Below are positions 1 to 9,511 of a DNA stretch of 64,000 nucleotides, one piece after another (within the stretch, counting starts at the first letter, position 1; each line of letters begins with the position of its first letter). A program made the position numbers and the translations under genes. The notes under the pieces were generated by a model. It saw only the letters and a list, made by a program, of their open reading frames with translations, was not told the origin of the DNA and searched no databases. The DNA is from JBCBCP01 sp038530575 (GTDB lineage Bacteria > Pseudomonadota > Alphaproteobacteria > Rhodobacterales > Rhodobacteraceae). The DNA is taken from NCBI GenBank assembly GCA_038530575.1, contig JBCBCP010000005.1, positions 73,124 through 137,123 of the forward strand. The letters run 5' to 3'.

Positions 1-1137
1 GCCGAGGAAATGGCTGGCTGGCGCCAACACCTGCACACGATCCCCGAACTGGGCCGGGAGTGCCACAAGACCGCGGCCTTCGTGGCCGAACGTCTGCAAG
101 AGATTGGCGTTGATGAGATGCACACGGGCTTTGCCACGACCGGCATCGTCGCGATCATCGAGGGCAAGGGGGAGGGGCCGACCATTGGCCTTCGCGCCGA
201 CATGGACGGGCTGCCCATCTTGGAGGATACCGGGCTGGGCTATGCCAGCACGCATGAGGGGCGGATGCACGCCTGCGGGCATGACGGCCACACGGCGATG
301 CTGCTGGGCGCTGCGAAATACCTGGCTGAGACGCGGAACTTCGCGGGAAGGGTCGCGCTGATCTTCCAACCGGACGAGGAGGCCACGGGCGGCGGTCAGG
401 CCATGGTCGAGGAAGGCGTGATGGACCGCTTTGATATCCGAGAGGTCTTCGGCATGCACAACGCGCCGGGCTTTCCCGAAGGCCTGATGGGCACGCGCGG
501 CGGCCCTATCATGGCGGCGGCGGACACGATCCAGGTGACGGTGAAGGGGCGCGGCGGGCATGGCGCCCAGCCGCACGAGGCCGCCGACCCGGTGATTGCC
601 GCCTGCGCCATCGTGCAGGGCTTTCAAACCATCGTGTCGCGCAATGTTGATGCGGGCAAGCAGCTGGTCGTCTCGATCACCCAGATCCACACGGGCAGCG
701 CGGAAAACGTCATCCCCGCGGAGGCCTGGATCTGCGGAACCGTGCGCAGCTTTGATGCGGACGTGCGCGACATGGCCGAACAGCGGCTGGGCGAGATCGC
801 CCGGGGCGTTGCGGCCGGCTATGGGGTCGAGGCAGAGGTGACCTTTACCCGCGGCTATCCCGCGACGGTCAACCACCCGGACCATGCCGCCGATGCGGCC
901 GATGTTGCGCGCGAGGTTGTAGGCGCGCAGGCGGTCATCGACAATGTCGACCCGGTGATGGGGGCCGAGGATTTTGCCTATATGCTGGAGGCGCGGCCCG
1001 GGGCCTACATGTTCCTTGGTCAGGGCGAGGGGCCGATGCTGCACACGCCGCAGTACAATTTCAACGACGCGGTGGCGCCGATTGGGGCAAGCTTTTTTGC
1101 CCGGCTGGTGGAGACGCGGCAGCCGGTAGGGCAATAG
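1..1137 (+). CDS. M20-family amidohydrolase (5'-truncated by window edge)
   Basis: Zinc-dependent amidohydrolase of the peptidase M20D type (hippurate hydrolase / N-acyl-amino-acid deacylase group). The visible 378 codons show the family signatures in order: RADMDGLP, HACGHDGHTAML (metal-binding histidines and aspartate), FQPDEEATGG with the catalytic glutamate, and MGAEDFAYM near the C-terminus. The frame is open back to base 1. The ATG at position 10 falls inside the usual N-terminal helix (family members have about 10 residues before the WRQHLH segment), so I read it as internal and the true start as lying upstream of the window. It is followed by two ureohydrolases, so it may act in amino-acid or guanidino-compound catabolism. 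The substrate is not determinable. Confidence 0.9.
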   Translation, partial: AEEMAGWRQHLHTIPELGRECHKTAAFVAERLQEIGVDEMHTGFATTGIVAIIEGKGEGPTIGLRADMDGLPILEDTGLGYASTHEGRMHACGHDGHTAMLLGAAKYLAETRNFAGRVALIFQPDEEATGGGQAMVEEGVMDRFDIREVFGMHNAPGFPEGLMGTRGGPIMAAADTIQVTVKGRGGHGAQPHEAADPVIAACAIVQGFQTIVSRNVDAGKQLVVSITQIHTGSAENVIPAEAWICGTVRSFDADVRDMAEQRLGEIARGVAAGYGVEAEVTFTRGYPATVNHPDHAADAADVAREVVGAQAVIDNVDPVMGAEDFAYMLEARPGAYMFLGQGEGPMLHTPQYNFNDAVAPIGASFFARLVETRQPVGQ

Positions 1138-1200
1138 GGGGCCAGCCCCCTCGCGCTGCGCGCTCACCCCCGGAGTTTTCCTTGCCAAGTGAAGGAGGGG
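1137..1200 (+). repeat. Dispersed GC-rich intergenic element, copy 1
   Basis: Fills the gap between the M20 gene and speB. It starts with the hairpin GGGGGC-CA-GCCCCC (1137-1150), continues with the self-complementary CGCGCTGCGCG, then CCCCCGGAGTTTTCC and TTGCCAAGTGAAGGAGG. The last part supplies the Shine-Dalgarno of speB. A 14-base block identical to this copy recurs at 19260, and the CCGGAG-TTT-CTTG-CCAAGTGAA tail recurs at 19278 and 47825. The function is unknown. Confidence 0.65.
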
Positions 1201-1203
1201 CGT

Positions 1204-2162
<959 letters not shown>

Positions 2163-2166
<4 letters not shown>

Positions 2167-2723
2167 CTAGAGTAACCAGTCTTATGTTGCTTGTGTTTTT
2201 CGTTTTGTCCGTGCCCAAGCTAGCTTTGGCCAGTTATTGTACGTCCAAGCTTTTGGTTACATGCACGCCCGAAGTTGGTAACTTTGTAAAAAATAGATTT
2301 CAGCGGAGCGTCACCGGAATAACTTTCGCTGACGAAGTTACCGGCGATATGACGTTCTATTGCCAGCTTCCAGAACCACAGCAAAGCAGGAGCTTTTTCT
2401 CCGGAGTACAATCACAGTGGCATTTGATCCTTTGGGGCAGGGACCCCGATGGGTCTGGTTTCGACTACAATGTATCTACTGTTTTGATTCAAATTCCAAA
2501 GCCGAGCGGAAGGCCGAAAATCCTAGGTGAAGTCTACTCTTCTAGGGAGAACTCCACCGCGACACTTGGAATGGATCGCGAGTACTTTTCAAGTATCGAA
2601 GAGGGCGGCATCGACTTTTCCACAAACAGTTATCTAGCCGTCGTTAAACTGTCTCGTCGAATTGACAACAATTTCGTTCGAGCAACCAGCGTCAGCCTTT
2701 GCTCAGGAAAGTACCCTCGATAA
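2163..2723 (+). CDS. AT-rich exported protein of unknown function
   Basis: A 186-residue protein I do not recognise. It begins with a typical signal peptide (TRV, hydrophobic core, LALAS at about residue 22), and the mature part has four cysteines (two just after the cleavage site, one mid-protein, one near the C-terminus), fitting two disulfides in a periplasmic or secreted protein. Composition differs sharply from its neighbours: hand-counted GC is about 47% over 2161-2700 against 63-65% in flanking lines. Its ATG overlaps the speB stop by ATGA, and its TAA overlaps the next ATG (TAATG), so it is translationally coupled on both sides. It is probably recently acquired or fast-evolving. Confidence 0.75.
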
Positions 2724-3664
2724 TGAAGAACCAGCCGCTGTCGGGCAACGCGCTGGCACGGTTTTCCGGGCCGAACACCTTCATGCGGCTTCCCAGCTCG
2801 ACCGAGCTGCAAAAGCTGGATGTCGCGTTTCTTGGCATCCCGATGGATATTGGCACCTCGTGGCGGTCGGGCACGCGGATGGGACCTAAGCAGGTGCGCG
2901 AACAGTCTGCGATGCTGCGGCCCTACAACATGGGGACGGGAGCGGCCCCCTTTGACAGCCTGCACTGCGCGGACATTGGCGATCTGGCGATCAACACGTT
3001 CTCTTTGGCCGACAGTCTGCGCATCATCGCGGACAGCTACGGCGAGATCCTCAAGTATGACGCAATTCCTATGGCGATCGGCGGGGATCACTCGATCACC
3101 TTGCCAATCCTGCGCGCGATGGCGGCGCGCCATGGGCCTGTGGCGCTGGTGCACGTGGATGCCCATGCCGATGTGAACGATGAGATGTTCGGAGAGCGCG
3201 AAACCCACGGCACGGTTTTTCGCCGCGCCTATGAGGAGGGCCTGATCGTTCCGGAAAAGACCTACCAGATCGGCATTCGGGGCACGGGCTATGGCGCGGA
3301 TGATTTCCGCGAGGCTGCGGGGTGGGGGTTTCAACAGTTCCCGGCGGAAAGTCTTTGGGGCCGCGACTTGAGCCCAATGGCGGCAGAGATCCGGCGCGAT
3401 ATTGGCAAGCATCCCTGCTATGTCACCTTCGACATCGACAGCCTTGATCCGGCTTATGCGCCCGGCACCGGCACGCCTGAGATCGGCGGACTGACTACGC
3501 CGCAGGCGCTGCAGCTGATCCGGGCCCTGCGCGGGCTTAACATCGTGGGCTGTGATCTGGTCGAGGTGTCGCCGCCATACGACATGGCGGGGACCACGGC
3601 GCTTGTCGGGGCAAATGTGCTATATGAGCTGCTGTGTGTTTTGCCGGGCGTGTCGGTGCGCTAA
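2723..3664 (+). CDS. Second ureohydrolase, guanidinobutyrase/guanidinopropionase-like
   Basis: A 313-residue manganese ureohydrolase. Ligands: H123 (GGDH), D146-A-H148-A-D150, D237-I-D239 (DIDSLDP). The DAHADVNDEMFGE segment and the GIRGTGYGADDF region match the guanidinobutyrase/guanidinopropionase branch (GbuA, GpuA) better than SpeB, so it probably releases urea from a guanidino acid. ATG 2723 is preferred to the upstream in-frame start at 2699 because it forms TAATG with the preceding stop and has AGGAAAG upstream. It is clearly divergent from the upstream agmatinase, so this is not a recent tandem copy. Exact substrate uncertain. Confidence 0.8.
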   Translation: MKNQPLSGNALARFSGPNTFMRLPSSTELQKLDVAFLGIPMDIGTSWRSGTRMGPKQVREQSAMLRPYNMGTGAAPFDSLHCADIGDLAINTFSLADSLRIIADSYGEILKYDAIPMAIGGDHSITLPILRAMAARHGPVALVHVDAHADVNDEMFGERETHGTVFRRAYEEGLIVPEKTYQIGIRGTGYGADDFREAAGWGFQQFPAESLWGRDLSPMAAEIRRDIGKHPCYVTFDIDSLDPAYAPGTGTPEIGGLTTPQALQLIRALRGLNIVGCDLVEVSPPYDMAGTTALVGANVLYELLCVLPGVSVR

Positions 3665-3693
3665 GACGTGTGGCGCCTAGAATAGTGGGACAC

Positions 3694-4119
3694 ATGAGGG
3701 TGAGGAGCCGTGCGGTGATAGGATGGATTTTTGTGGCTCTGATCGTTGCGGCGCTTGGGTATATTCGCCTTGCGCCACACGATGTCGGCCGTTGGCATGT
3801 GCCGGTTACAGCAGAGGCTGATCGCGACTTTACAGCAGGCGCGGTGCGGGTGCTGCCCGGCGATGCTGCGGCGCTGGGGCGCGTGGATGCTGCGGCTCGC
3901 GCCCTGCCGCGTACACAGGTTCTAGCCGGAACGGTGGACGAGGGGCGCATCACTTACGTCACGCGAAGTGCGCTCTTTGGCTTTCCCGACTATACGACAG
4001 TCGAACTGGCGGATGGCCAGCTCCGGTTGATCGCGCGGCTGCGCTTTGGCCGATCAGATCTTGGGGTAAACGGCCGCCGACTGGAGGGGTTGGTGGCTGC
4101 CGCCAAGGCCGGAGGATAG
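3694..4119 (+). CDS. DUF1499 family membrane-anchored protein
   Basis: A 141-residue protein with one N-terminal transmembrane segment (about residues 7-24) and a soluble domain resembling DUF1499: a tripartite pattern of 'P..R.Q.LAG', 'ITYVTRSALFGFPDYTTVEL' and 'L.ARLRFG.SDLGVN..R'. The function of the family is not established. ATG 3694 is chosen because the upstream in-frame start at 3634 would overlap the ureohydrolase by 31 bases. The 3' end overlaps the convergent small gene by 66 bases. Confidence 0.7.
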   Translation: MRVRSRAVIGWIFVALIVAALGYIRLAPHDVGRWHVPVTAEADRDFTAGAVRVLPGDAAALGRVDAAARALPRTQVLAGTVDEGRITYVTRSALFGFPDYTTVELADGQLRLIARLRFGRSDLGVNGRRLEGLVAAAKAGG

Positions 4120-4344
4120 GCAGCCGTCCTGCACCTCCCGCCACATCGGGTTGTTCTGCGACATCTGGCACTGGGCGGTGAACATGCGGCCATCGACCTG
4201 CAAGCAGATCGTTTCGCCAAGCTCGACGCGCGATCCAGTGCGGTCGGTGCAATAGCATTCCACGGTTTTACCGCTCGGGCTGGTCACATCTGCGAGTGCT
4301 GGTCCGGCGGCGAGAAGGGTCAGGGCAAGCGTGATATGTTTCAT
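4054..4344 (-). CDS. Small exported cysteine-containing protein
   Basis: A 96-residue protein starting MKHITLALTLLAAGPALA, a clear signal peptide. The mature region has CYC, two further spaced cysteines (ETICLQVD, TAQCQMSQ) and a CLSSG near the end, suggesting disulfides in the periplasm. No family recognised. Its C-terminal codons overlap the end of the convergent DUF1499 gene by 66 bases, unusually long for convergent genes here. No convincing Shine-Dalgarno is seen, so the start rests on the signal peptide. Confidence 0.6.
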   Translation of the reverse strand: MKHITLALTLLAAGPALADVTSPSGKTVECYCTDRTGSRVELGETICLQVDGRMFTAQCQMSQNNPMWREVQDGCLSSGLGGSHQPLQSAAVYPKI

Positions 4345-4406
4345 GGTAATAACATAGCATTTCGGTGGCACTTGACCAAGCCGTTGCGATGCCGCAGGAC
4401 AGCAAA

Positions 4407-5456
4407 ATGATCCCCGACGTGCGCCTTGCTCAGATCCGTGACCGGTTCGAATATCTCGAGGCGGCAATGGCCGATGGGACGGGCAATATCGCTGTCTTGG
4501 CCAAGGAATATTCCGACCTCAAGCCAGTGGTCGAGCAGATCGCGGCCTATCGCCAGCTTCTGAATGACATCGATGAGGCCCGCGTGTTGCTGGAGGATGC
4601 CGAGATGGCGGAGCTGGCGCGCGAGGAGTTGCCACAGCTGGAGGCGGCGTTGCCCGCTGCGGAACACGCGTTGCAGCTTGCCCTGCTGCCCAAGGATGCA
4701 GCGGATGCGCGCCCGGCAATGCTGGAAATCAGGCCCGGCACGGGCGGGGACGAGGCGGCGCTGTTCGCGGGGGACTTGCTGCGCATGTACCAGCGCTATG
4801 CAGAGGCGCAGGGTTGGAAGCTGGACATTGTCGAGCTGTCCGAAAGCGAGCTTGGCGGGGTGAAAGAGGTTGTCGCACATATTACCGGGGAGAACGTCTT
4901 TGCCCGGCTTAAGTTCGAATCCGGCGTGCACCGGGTGCAGCGGGTGCCGACAACCGAAAGCGGCGGGCGGATCCATACATCGGCCGCAACGGTGGCAGTG
5001 CTGCCCGAAGCCGAAGAAGTTGATATCGTGATCCCTGACGCGGATATCCGCATTGACACGATGCGGTCGTCCGGTGCGGGCGGGCAGCACGTGAACACCA
5101 CGGACTCAGCCGTGCGGATCACGCACCTGCCCACAGGTATTGTCGTGACAAGCTCTGAAAAGTCACAGCACCGAAACCGCGAGAAGGCGATGCAGGTGCT
5201 GCGCGCGCGGCTTTACGATGCCGAACGGGCGCGGGCTCAGGCAGAGCGATCGGAGGCGCGGGCAACTCAGGTTGGCAGCGGCGATCGGTCCGAGCGGATC
5301 AGGACGTATAACTTTCCGCAGGGGCGGATGACGGATCACCGCATCGGGTTGACACTGTACAAGCTGGACGCGGTGATGGGCGGCGACCTCACGGAGATCA
5401 TCGAGGCGCTGCAGGCCGACGAGCAGGCGGCCAAACTGGCGGAGATGGGCGCATGA
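4407..5456 (+). CDS. prfA: Peptide chain release factor 1
   Basis: Recognises UAA/UAG in the ribosomal A site and triggers peptide release. The catalytic GGQ is at 225-227 within SSGAGGQHVN, and the anticodon-like tripeptide region reads P181-T-T183 (family PxT, as in RF1) followed by ESGGRIHTS. At 349 residues it is normal length. ATG 4407 (MIPDVRL) is chosen over GTG 4365 and ATG 4389: RF1 proteins begin near this point and AGGA lies about 9 bases upstream. It overlaps prmC by ATGA, the enzyme that methylates the GGQ glutamine. Confidence 0.96.
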   Translation: MIPDVRLAQIRDRFEYLEAAMADGTGNIAVLAKEYSDLKPVVEQIAAYRQLLNDIDEARVLLEDAEMAELAREELPQLEAALPAAEHALQLALLPKDAADARPAMLEIRPGTGGDEAALFAGDLLRMYQRYAEAQGWKLDIVELSESELGGVKEVVAHITGENVFARLKFESGVHRVQRVPTTESGGRIHTSAATVAVLPEAEEVDIVIPDADIRIDTMRSSGAGGQHVNTTDSAVRITHLPTGIVVTSSEKSQHRNREKAMQVLRARLYDAERARAQAERSEARATQVGSGDRSERIRTYNFPQGRMTDHRIGLTLYKLDAVMGGDLTEIIEALQADEQAAKLAEMGA

Positions 5457-6292
5457 CGACGGCCGCCGAAGCCATGGTATCGGCGACAGCGCGGCTGCGG
5501 GCGGCGGGCGTGCCGGACCCTGCGCGCGATGCAAGGCTGCTGCTGGCCCACGCGGCGCAAGTCGATGCCGCGCGCGTTACGTTGATCGCCCCGGAAGACA
5601 TCGCGCCGGAAATCGAGGAACGTTACGACCAGCTGATTGCCCTGCGCGCGGTGCGTGTGCCGGTCAGCCACCTGATTGGAACCCGGGCGTTTTATGGCCG
5701 CTCTTTCAAGGTCAGCCGAGAGGTTTTGGACCCGCGCCCCGAAACGGAAACACTGATCGAAGCGGCTTTGGCCACGCCCTTCGCAAGCGTTCTGGATATT
5801 GGCACCGGGTCGGGCTGTATCCTCGTGACGCTGCTGGCGGAGCGCACGAGCGCCGTTGGCACCGGCACGGACCTGAGTGAGGCCGCCTGCCTGCAAGCCA
5901 GCGCCAACGCGGTGCTGCACGGCGTGGCCAGCCGGGCGGAGATTGCGCAATCGGACTGGTTTGGCAGCGTGACAGGGCGCTACGACCTGATCGTGTCAAA
6001 CCCGCCATACCTTTCCGCGGACGAAATGCAGGACGTGTCCCCCGAGTTGCGCGATCACGAGCCGCGCATGGCGTTGACGGATGAAGCGGATGGGCTGACG
6101 GCTTACCGCATTCTGGCTGCGCGCGGCCCCTTTTACCTTGAGCCTGGCGGGCGCCTTCTGGCTGAGATCGGCTGGCAGCAAGGGCCGGATGTCTGCGCAA
6201 TTTTTGCTGAGGCAGGGTGGGGAGTGGTCAGGCTCCTGCCTGATCTGGATGGGCGTGACCGGGTGATTTGCGCCGAGGGTCCACCGGAGTAA
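5453..6292 (+). CDS. prmC: Release factor glutamine methyltransferase PrmC
   Basis: S-adenosylmethionine-dependent N5-methylation of the GGQ glutamine in release factors. An N-terminal helical domain (about 1-75) precedes a Rossmann methyltransferase domain with VLDIGTGSGCI (SAM binding) and the catalytic N183-P-P-Y186. It is 279 residues and overlaps prfA by four bases, so enzyme and substrate are co-translated. The roughly 200 bases downstream hold nothing I recognise before the DUF4167 gene. Confidence 0.96.
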   Translation: MTTAAEAMVSATARLRAAGVPDPARDARLLLAHAAQVDAARVTLIAPEDIAPEIEERYDQLIALRAVRVPVSHLIGTRAFYGRSFKVSREVLDPRPETETLIEAALATPFASVLDIGTGSGCILVTLLAERTSAVGTGTDLSEAACLQASANAVLHGVASRAEIAQSDWFGSVTGRYDLIVSNPPYLSADEMQDVSPELRDHEPRMALTDEADGLTAYRILAARGPFYLEPGGRLLAEIGWQQGPDVCAIFAEAGWGVVRLLPDLDGRDRVICAEGPPE

Positions 6293-6493
6293 GGCGGATA
6301 AACGCCAAAAATCCTGTCGAAACCGTCATTTCCACTTGCTAGGGCGCGGCGGCCATGTTTTATCCTTACGCATTGCAGTGATGAGGCCCGCGCGGGCATG
6401 CTCCTGCAGGACAAGCCACAGAGCAAACATCCGGCGGCCAAAGGGCGCGCGTGGCATGCCGGAACTTCTAAACCTGCCAAAAAGCGAAGCCTT

Positions 6494-7114
6494 ATGAAAT
6501 CATCAAGAAGCCGGTCCCGGTCCAAGAATAACCGCAACCGTAATTCGGGCGGCGGCGGCAATGTCGTCAACCGGGTGTTTGACAGTTCCGGGCCAGAGGG
6601 CAAGGTGCGCGGCACGCCGCAACAGATCATCGACAAGTACAATCAGCTTGCGCGCGATGCGCAGCTGTCGGGCGACCGGGTCGCGACCGAGAATTTTCAG
6701 CAGCACGCCGAGCACTATCTGCGCATGCTGAGCGAAGCGCAGCGCGAGCAAGACGCGCGGCGTGAAGAGCAGGAACGGCAAAATCGTGAGCGTCAGGCCG
6801 AGCGCGACCGCGAGCGGGCCGAACGCCAGGAACGTGAAGCCGCGCAAGGCGGGGCAGAGCAGCAGAGCGCGGGCAAGCCGAGCGCTGGTGATCCGGCACC
6901 CGGCGATTTAGGCGCGGGCGAACAGCCGGACGTGATCGAAACCGGTGGTGGCGACGACACTGGCCTTGTGGAGACGCCAGAGACGCAGCCCAAGCCGCGC
7001 CGGACGCGGGCCCGCAAACCAAAAGCGCCTAAGCCCGAGCCCGAAGCAGAGCCTGCGGTCGAGGCAAAGGATACACCTGAAGAAGGTGGAACCGCCCCTG
7101 AAGCGGCGGAGTGA
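6494..7114 (+). CDS. DUF4167 domain protein with low-complexity tail
   Basis: A 206-residue protein. Residues about 1-70 (Arg/Ser/Asn/Gly-rich start, then VNRVFDSSGPEGKVRGTPQQIIDKYNQLARDAQLSGD) are the DUF4167 domain found across alphaproteobacteria, with basic RNA-binding-like character. Residues 80-115 form a charged Arg/Glu/Gln coiled coil, and the rest is Pro/Ala/Glu-rich and probably disordered. ATG 6494 is chosen because conservation starts at MKSSRSRSR; upstream in-frame codons to 6398 look non-coding. A role in ribosome or RNA biology is only inferred from charge. Confidence 0.8.
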   Translation: MKSSRSRSRSKNNRNRNSGGGGNVVNRVFDSSGPEGKVRGTPQQIIDKYNQLARDAQLSGDRVATENFQQHAEHYLRMLSEAQREQDARREEQERQNRERQAERDRERAERQEREAAQGGAEQQSAGKPSAGDPAPGDLGAGEQPDVIETGGGDDTGLVETPETQPKPRRTRARKPKAPKPEPEAEPAVEAKDTPEEGGTAPEAAE

Positions 7115-7117
7115 CGT

Positions 7118-7654
7118 GTGACGGGCAAGCTTGACGGCCTCGCCCCCTATACCCCCTACAGCCGCGAGGACGCCGCCCGCTGGGCGCGTCTGAGGGCTTT
7201 TGTAGCGGCGGGCGTGGAAGTCTATACCCGAAGCACGGCGCATGGCGGACATGTGACGGCGTCCGCCTTTGTCCTGTCGCCCGACATGGGCTCGGTGCTT
7301 TTGACCCATCACCGCAAACTCGACATGTGGCTGCAGTTGGGCGGCCATTGCGACGGCATTGTCGATACCCGCTTCGTTGCGCTGAAAGAGGCCTACGAGG
7401 AAAGTGGCCTGCGCAGTATCAGCCTCGTTGCGCCCGATATCCTGGACGTCGACTGTTTGCCCGTGCCGGCTTTTGGTGATGACCCAGCCCATCTGCACTA
7501 CGACGTGCGCTATCTGATGCGTGCCGGGGACATGCAGATCACGGTTTCGGCGGAATCCCATGACCTTGCGTGGGTTCCCCTGCGGGATCTGGAGTCGGTC
7601 ACCCAAGAGCTGACGATGCTGCGCCTGCGCGACGCGGCGCTTCGCTGGCTTTAG
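7118..7654 (+). CDS. NUDIX hydrolase
   Basis: A 178-residue protein with a Nudix fold. The box begins G75 and contains K90-E91-A-Y-E94-E95-S-G-L, so the metal-binding glutamates are present. Two canonical positions deviate: the first glutamate of the Nudix box is I81 and the conserved arginine before the first catalytic glutamate is lysine (K90). The start is a GTG three bases after the DUF4167 stop; no better start is seen. The 3' end overlaps the rsmA stop on the other strand. The nucleoside-diphosphate substrate is unknown. Confidence 0.85.
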   Translation: MTGKLDGLAPYTPYSREDAARWARLRAFVAAGVEVYTRSTAHGGHVTASAFVLSPDMGSVLLTHHRKLDMWLQLGGHCDGIVDTRFVALKEAYEESGLRSISLVAPDILDVDCLPVPAFGDDPAHLHYDVRYLMRAGDMQITVSAESHDLAWVPLRDLESVTQELTMLRLRDAALRWL

Positions 7655-8487
7655 GCTAGAACGCGGGCCAAGGCGCAAAAGCCTTCGATCGGGATCTGCT
7701 CTGCCCGGTCCGTAGGTTTGAGGCCCGACGCGCGTAACTTGTCTTCGATGTCTGGTGCGAGTCCCTTCAGTGCCGCACGAAGCATCTTCCGACGCTGGCC
7801 AAAGGCGGCGGCCACCACCCGCTCCAGCACCTTCGGGTCCGCCTCAAAACGCGGCGCGGGCAGGGCGGTCAGGTGCACGACCGCGCTCGACACTTTTGGC
7901 GGCGGGGTAAAGGCTTCGGGCGGCAGGCTCATCACGATGCGCGCCTCGCAGCGCCATTGCGCGAGCACAGCGAGCCGCCCATAAGCCTTGGAGCCCGGCG
8001 CGGCCACGATACGCTGTGCAACCTCGCGCTGGAACATCAGCGTCAGGCTGTCCCACACTGGGGGCCATGCGGCGGGTGTGAGCCAACGGATCAACAGCTC
8101 GGTCCCGACGTTGTAGGGCAGGTTGGCTACGATCTTGATCGGTTGGCTTAGGTGATCCAGTGGGTTCAGCGCCAGCGCGTCGCCCTCCAGCACCTCGAGG
8201 CGGCCCGGATAGCGCGCCGCGATCTCGGCCAGTGCAGGAAGGCACCGCGGGTCTTTTTCAACTGCCAGCACCCGCCGGGCGCCTTCCGAAAGCAGCCCGC
8301 GCGTTAGCCCGCCGGGGCCCGGGCCAATCTCCAGCACGTCCGCGCCGCTCAGATCACCGGCTTGCCGGGCGATCTTGGCGGTCAGGTTCAGATCCAGCAG
8401 GAAGTTCTGCCCCAGCGCCTTGCGCGCGCTGAGCCCATGCGTCGCGATCACGTCGCGGAGGGGGGGCAGGTCATCAATCGTGCTCAT
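7651..8487 (-). CDS. rsmA: 16S rRNA dimethyladenosine transferase RsmA (KsgA)
   Basis: Dimethylates two adjacent adenosines in helix 45 of 16S rRNA. Shows GQNFLLD, the SAM-binding EIGPGPGGLTRGLL, and the catalytic NLPYNV motif. It is 278 residues from ATG 8487; the in-frame upstream codons to 8535 lie inside a repeat element and are rejected. Last gene of the lptF-lptG-lptD-surA-pdxA-rsmA run, matching the common proteobacterial order, and separated from pdxA by 63 bases occupied by the repeat. Confidence 0.95.
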   Translation of the reverse strand: MSTIDDLPPLRDVIATHGLSARKALGQNFLLDLNLTAKIARQAGDLSGADVLEIGPGPGGLTRGLLSEGARRVLAVEKDPRCLPALAEIAARYPGRLEVLEGDALALNPLDHLSQPIKIVANLPYNVGTELLIRWLTPAAWPPVWDSLTLMFQREVAQRIVAAPGSKAYGRLAVLAQWRCEARIVMSLPPEAFTPPPKVSSAVVHLTALPAPRFEADPKVLERVVAAAFGQRRKMLRAALKGLAPDIEDKLRASGLKPTDRAEQIPIEGFCALARVLA

Positions 8488-8548
8488 GTCATCTTTTGGC
8501 TTCAAATATGCTGGGGGGCGCGAAGCGGGGGGCAACGCCCCCTTTCAA
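8488..8548 (-). repeat. Dispersed GC-rich intergenic element, diverged copy 4
   Basis: Read on the minus strand the pdxA-rsmA gap is GGGGGCGTTGCCCCCC, then CGCTTCGCG, then CCCCCCAGCATATTTGAAG and CCAAAAGATGAC before the rsmA ATG. The architecture (G/C hairpin, small CG hairpin, C-run, T-rich spacer, CCAA-GATGA) parallels the copies at 1137, 19258 and 47817, but base identity is lower, so membership is tentative. Confidence 0.45.
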
Positions 8549-8550
8549 CT

Positions 8551-9501
8551 CTAGCCATTCGCCATGGCATGCGCCATCCGGAGCGCCTCGATCAGCGAAC
8601 GCGGGTTCGCGATGCCGCGCCCGGCGATGTCAAAGGCGGTCCCGTGATCGGGCGAGGTGCGGATGATGGGTAAGCCCAGTGTCACGTTAACGCCGCGGTC
8701 AAAATCCAGCGTCTTGATCGGGATCAGCGCCTGGTCGTGATACATACACAGCGCCGCGTCATAACGGGCGCGAGCAGCGGGGTGGAACATCGTGTCGGCG
8801 GGCAGGGGACCAATCACCGCGCGCCCTTCGGCCTGCGCCTCGGCCACGACATCTGCGATCCAGTCCAGCTCTTCGCGGCCCATCGCACCACCCTCGCCGG
8901 CATGCGGGTTCAGCCCGGCCACAGCGAGTCGCGGCGCGGCGATCCCGAACTGTGTGCTCAAGGCATCCGCCGTGATCTGGATCGTTTCACGCAGCAGGCG
9001 CGGGGTCAGCGCGCGCGGCACCTCGGCCAGCGCGATGTGGATGGTTACCGGCACAACGCGCAGTTGCTCGGATGCGAGCATCATCACCGCCCGCCGTGCG
9101 CCCGTCAGCGCCTCCAGAAACTCTGTGTGGCCCGGATAGGTAAAGCCGGCGCCGTCCTGCAGCGCCTTCTTGTGGATCGGCGCGGTACACAGCGCCGTTG
9201 CCGCGCCAGACTGGACCAGCTGCGTGCCGCGCGCAATCACGTCGATTACCGATTGCGCGTTCTCCGCAGACGCGCTGCCGGGCGTGTTGGGGGCCGGAAA
9301 GGGGTGCGCCAGAACCGGCAGGCCGCCCGCCCCGTGCGCCTCCGATGGCGCGTCGATCAGTGTCACGGGGGTGCCCGCAGGCAAGTGCGCCGGGTCGCCA
9401 ATCCAGGCAAACGGAACCTCTCCCTTCAGGGCGGTCCATGCTGCCGCGGCGATTTCGGGTCCTATGCCTGCAGGCTCGCCGCAGGTCAGCGCGACGGTCA
9501 T
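8551..9501 (-). CDS. pdxA: 4-hydroxythreonine-4-phosphate dehydrogenase
   Basis: NAD-dependent oxidative decarboxylation step of pyridoxal-5'-phosphate synthesis (DXP-dependent route). Begins MTVALTCGEPAGIGPE, a hallmark of PdxA, with the later metal-binding histidine segments (YPGHTEFL, GLNPHAGEGG, MYHDQALIPIKTL) and ISPDHGTAFDIAG-like terminus (RTSPDHGTAFDIAG). It is 316 residues; start 9501 is set by homology, only 10 bases after the surA stop. Located in the lpt-surA operon as in E. coli. Confidence 0.95.
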   Translation of the reverse strand: MTVALTCGEPAGIGPEIAAAAWTALKGEVPFAWIGDPAHLPAGTPVTLIDAPSEAHGAGGLPVLAHPFPAPNTPGSASAENAQSVIDVIARGTQLVQSGAATALCTAPIHKKALQDGAGFTYPGHTEFLEALTGARRAVMMLASEQLRVVPVTIHIALAEVPRALTPRLLRETIQITADALSTQFGIAAPRLAVAGLNPHAGEGGAMGREELDWIADVVAEAQAEGRAVIGPLPADTMFHPAARARYDAALCMYHDQALIPIKTLDFDRGVNVTLGLPIIRTSPDHGTAFDIAGRGIANPRSLIEALRMAHAMANG

Positions 9502-9511
9502 GGCGCGTGCA

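Noticed and set aside
3634..3693. Upstream in-frame start for the DUF1499 protein
   Set aside because: It would overlap the ureohydrolase end and adds residues without signal or domain character.
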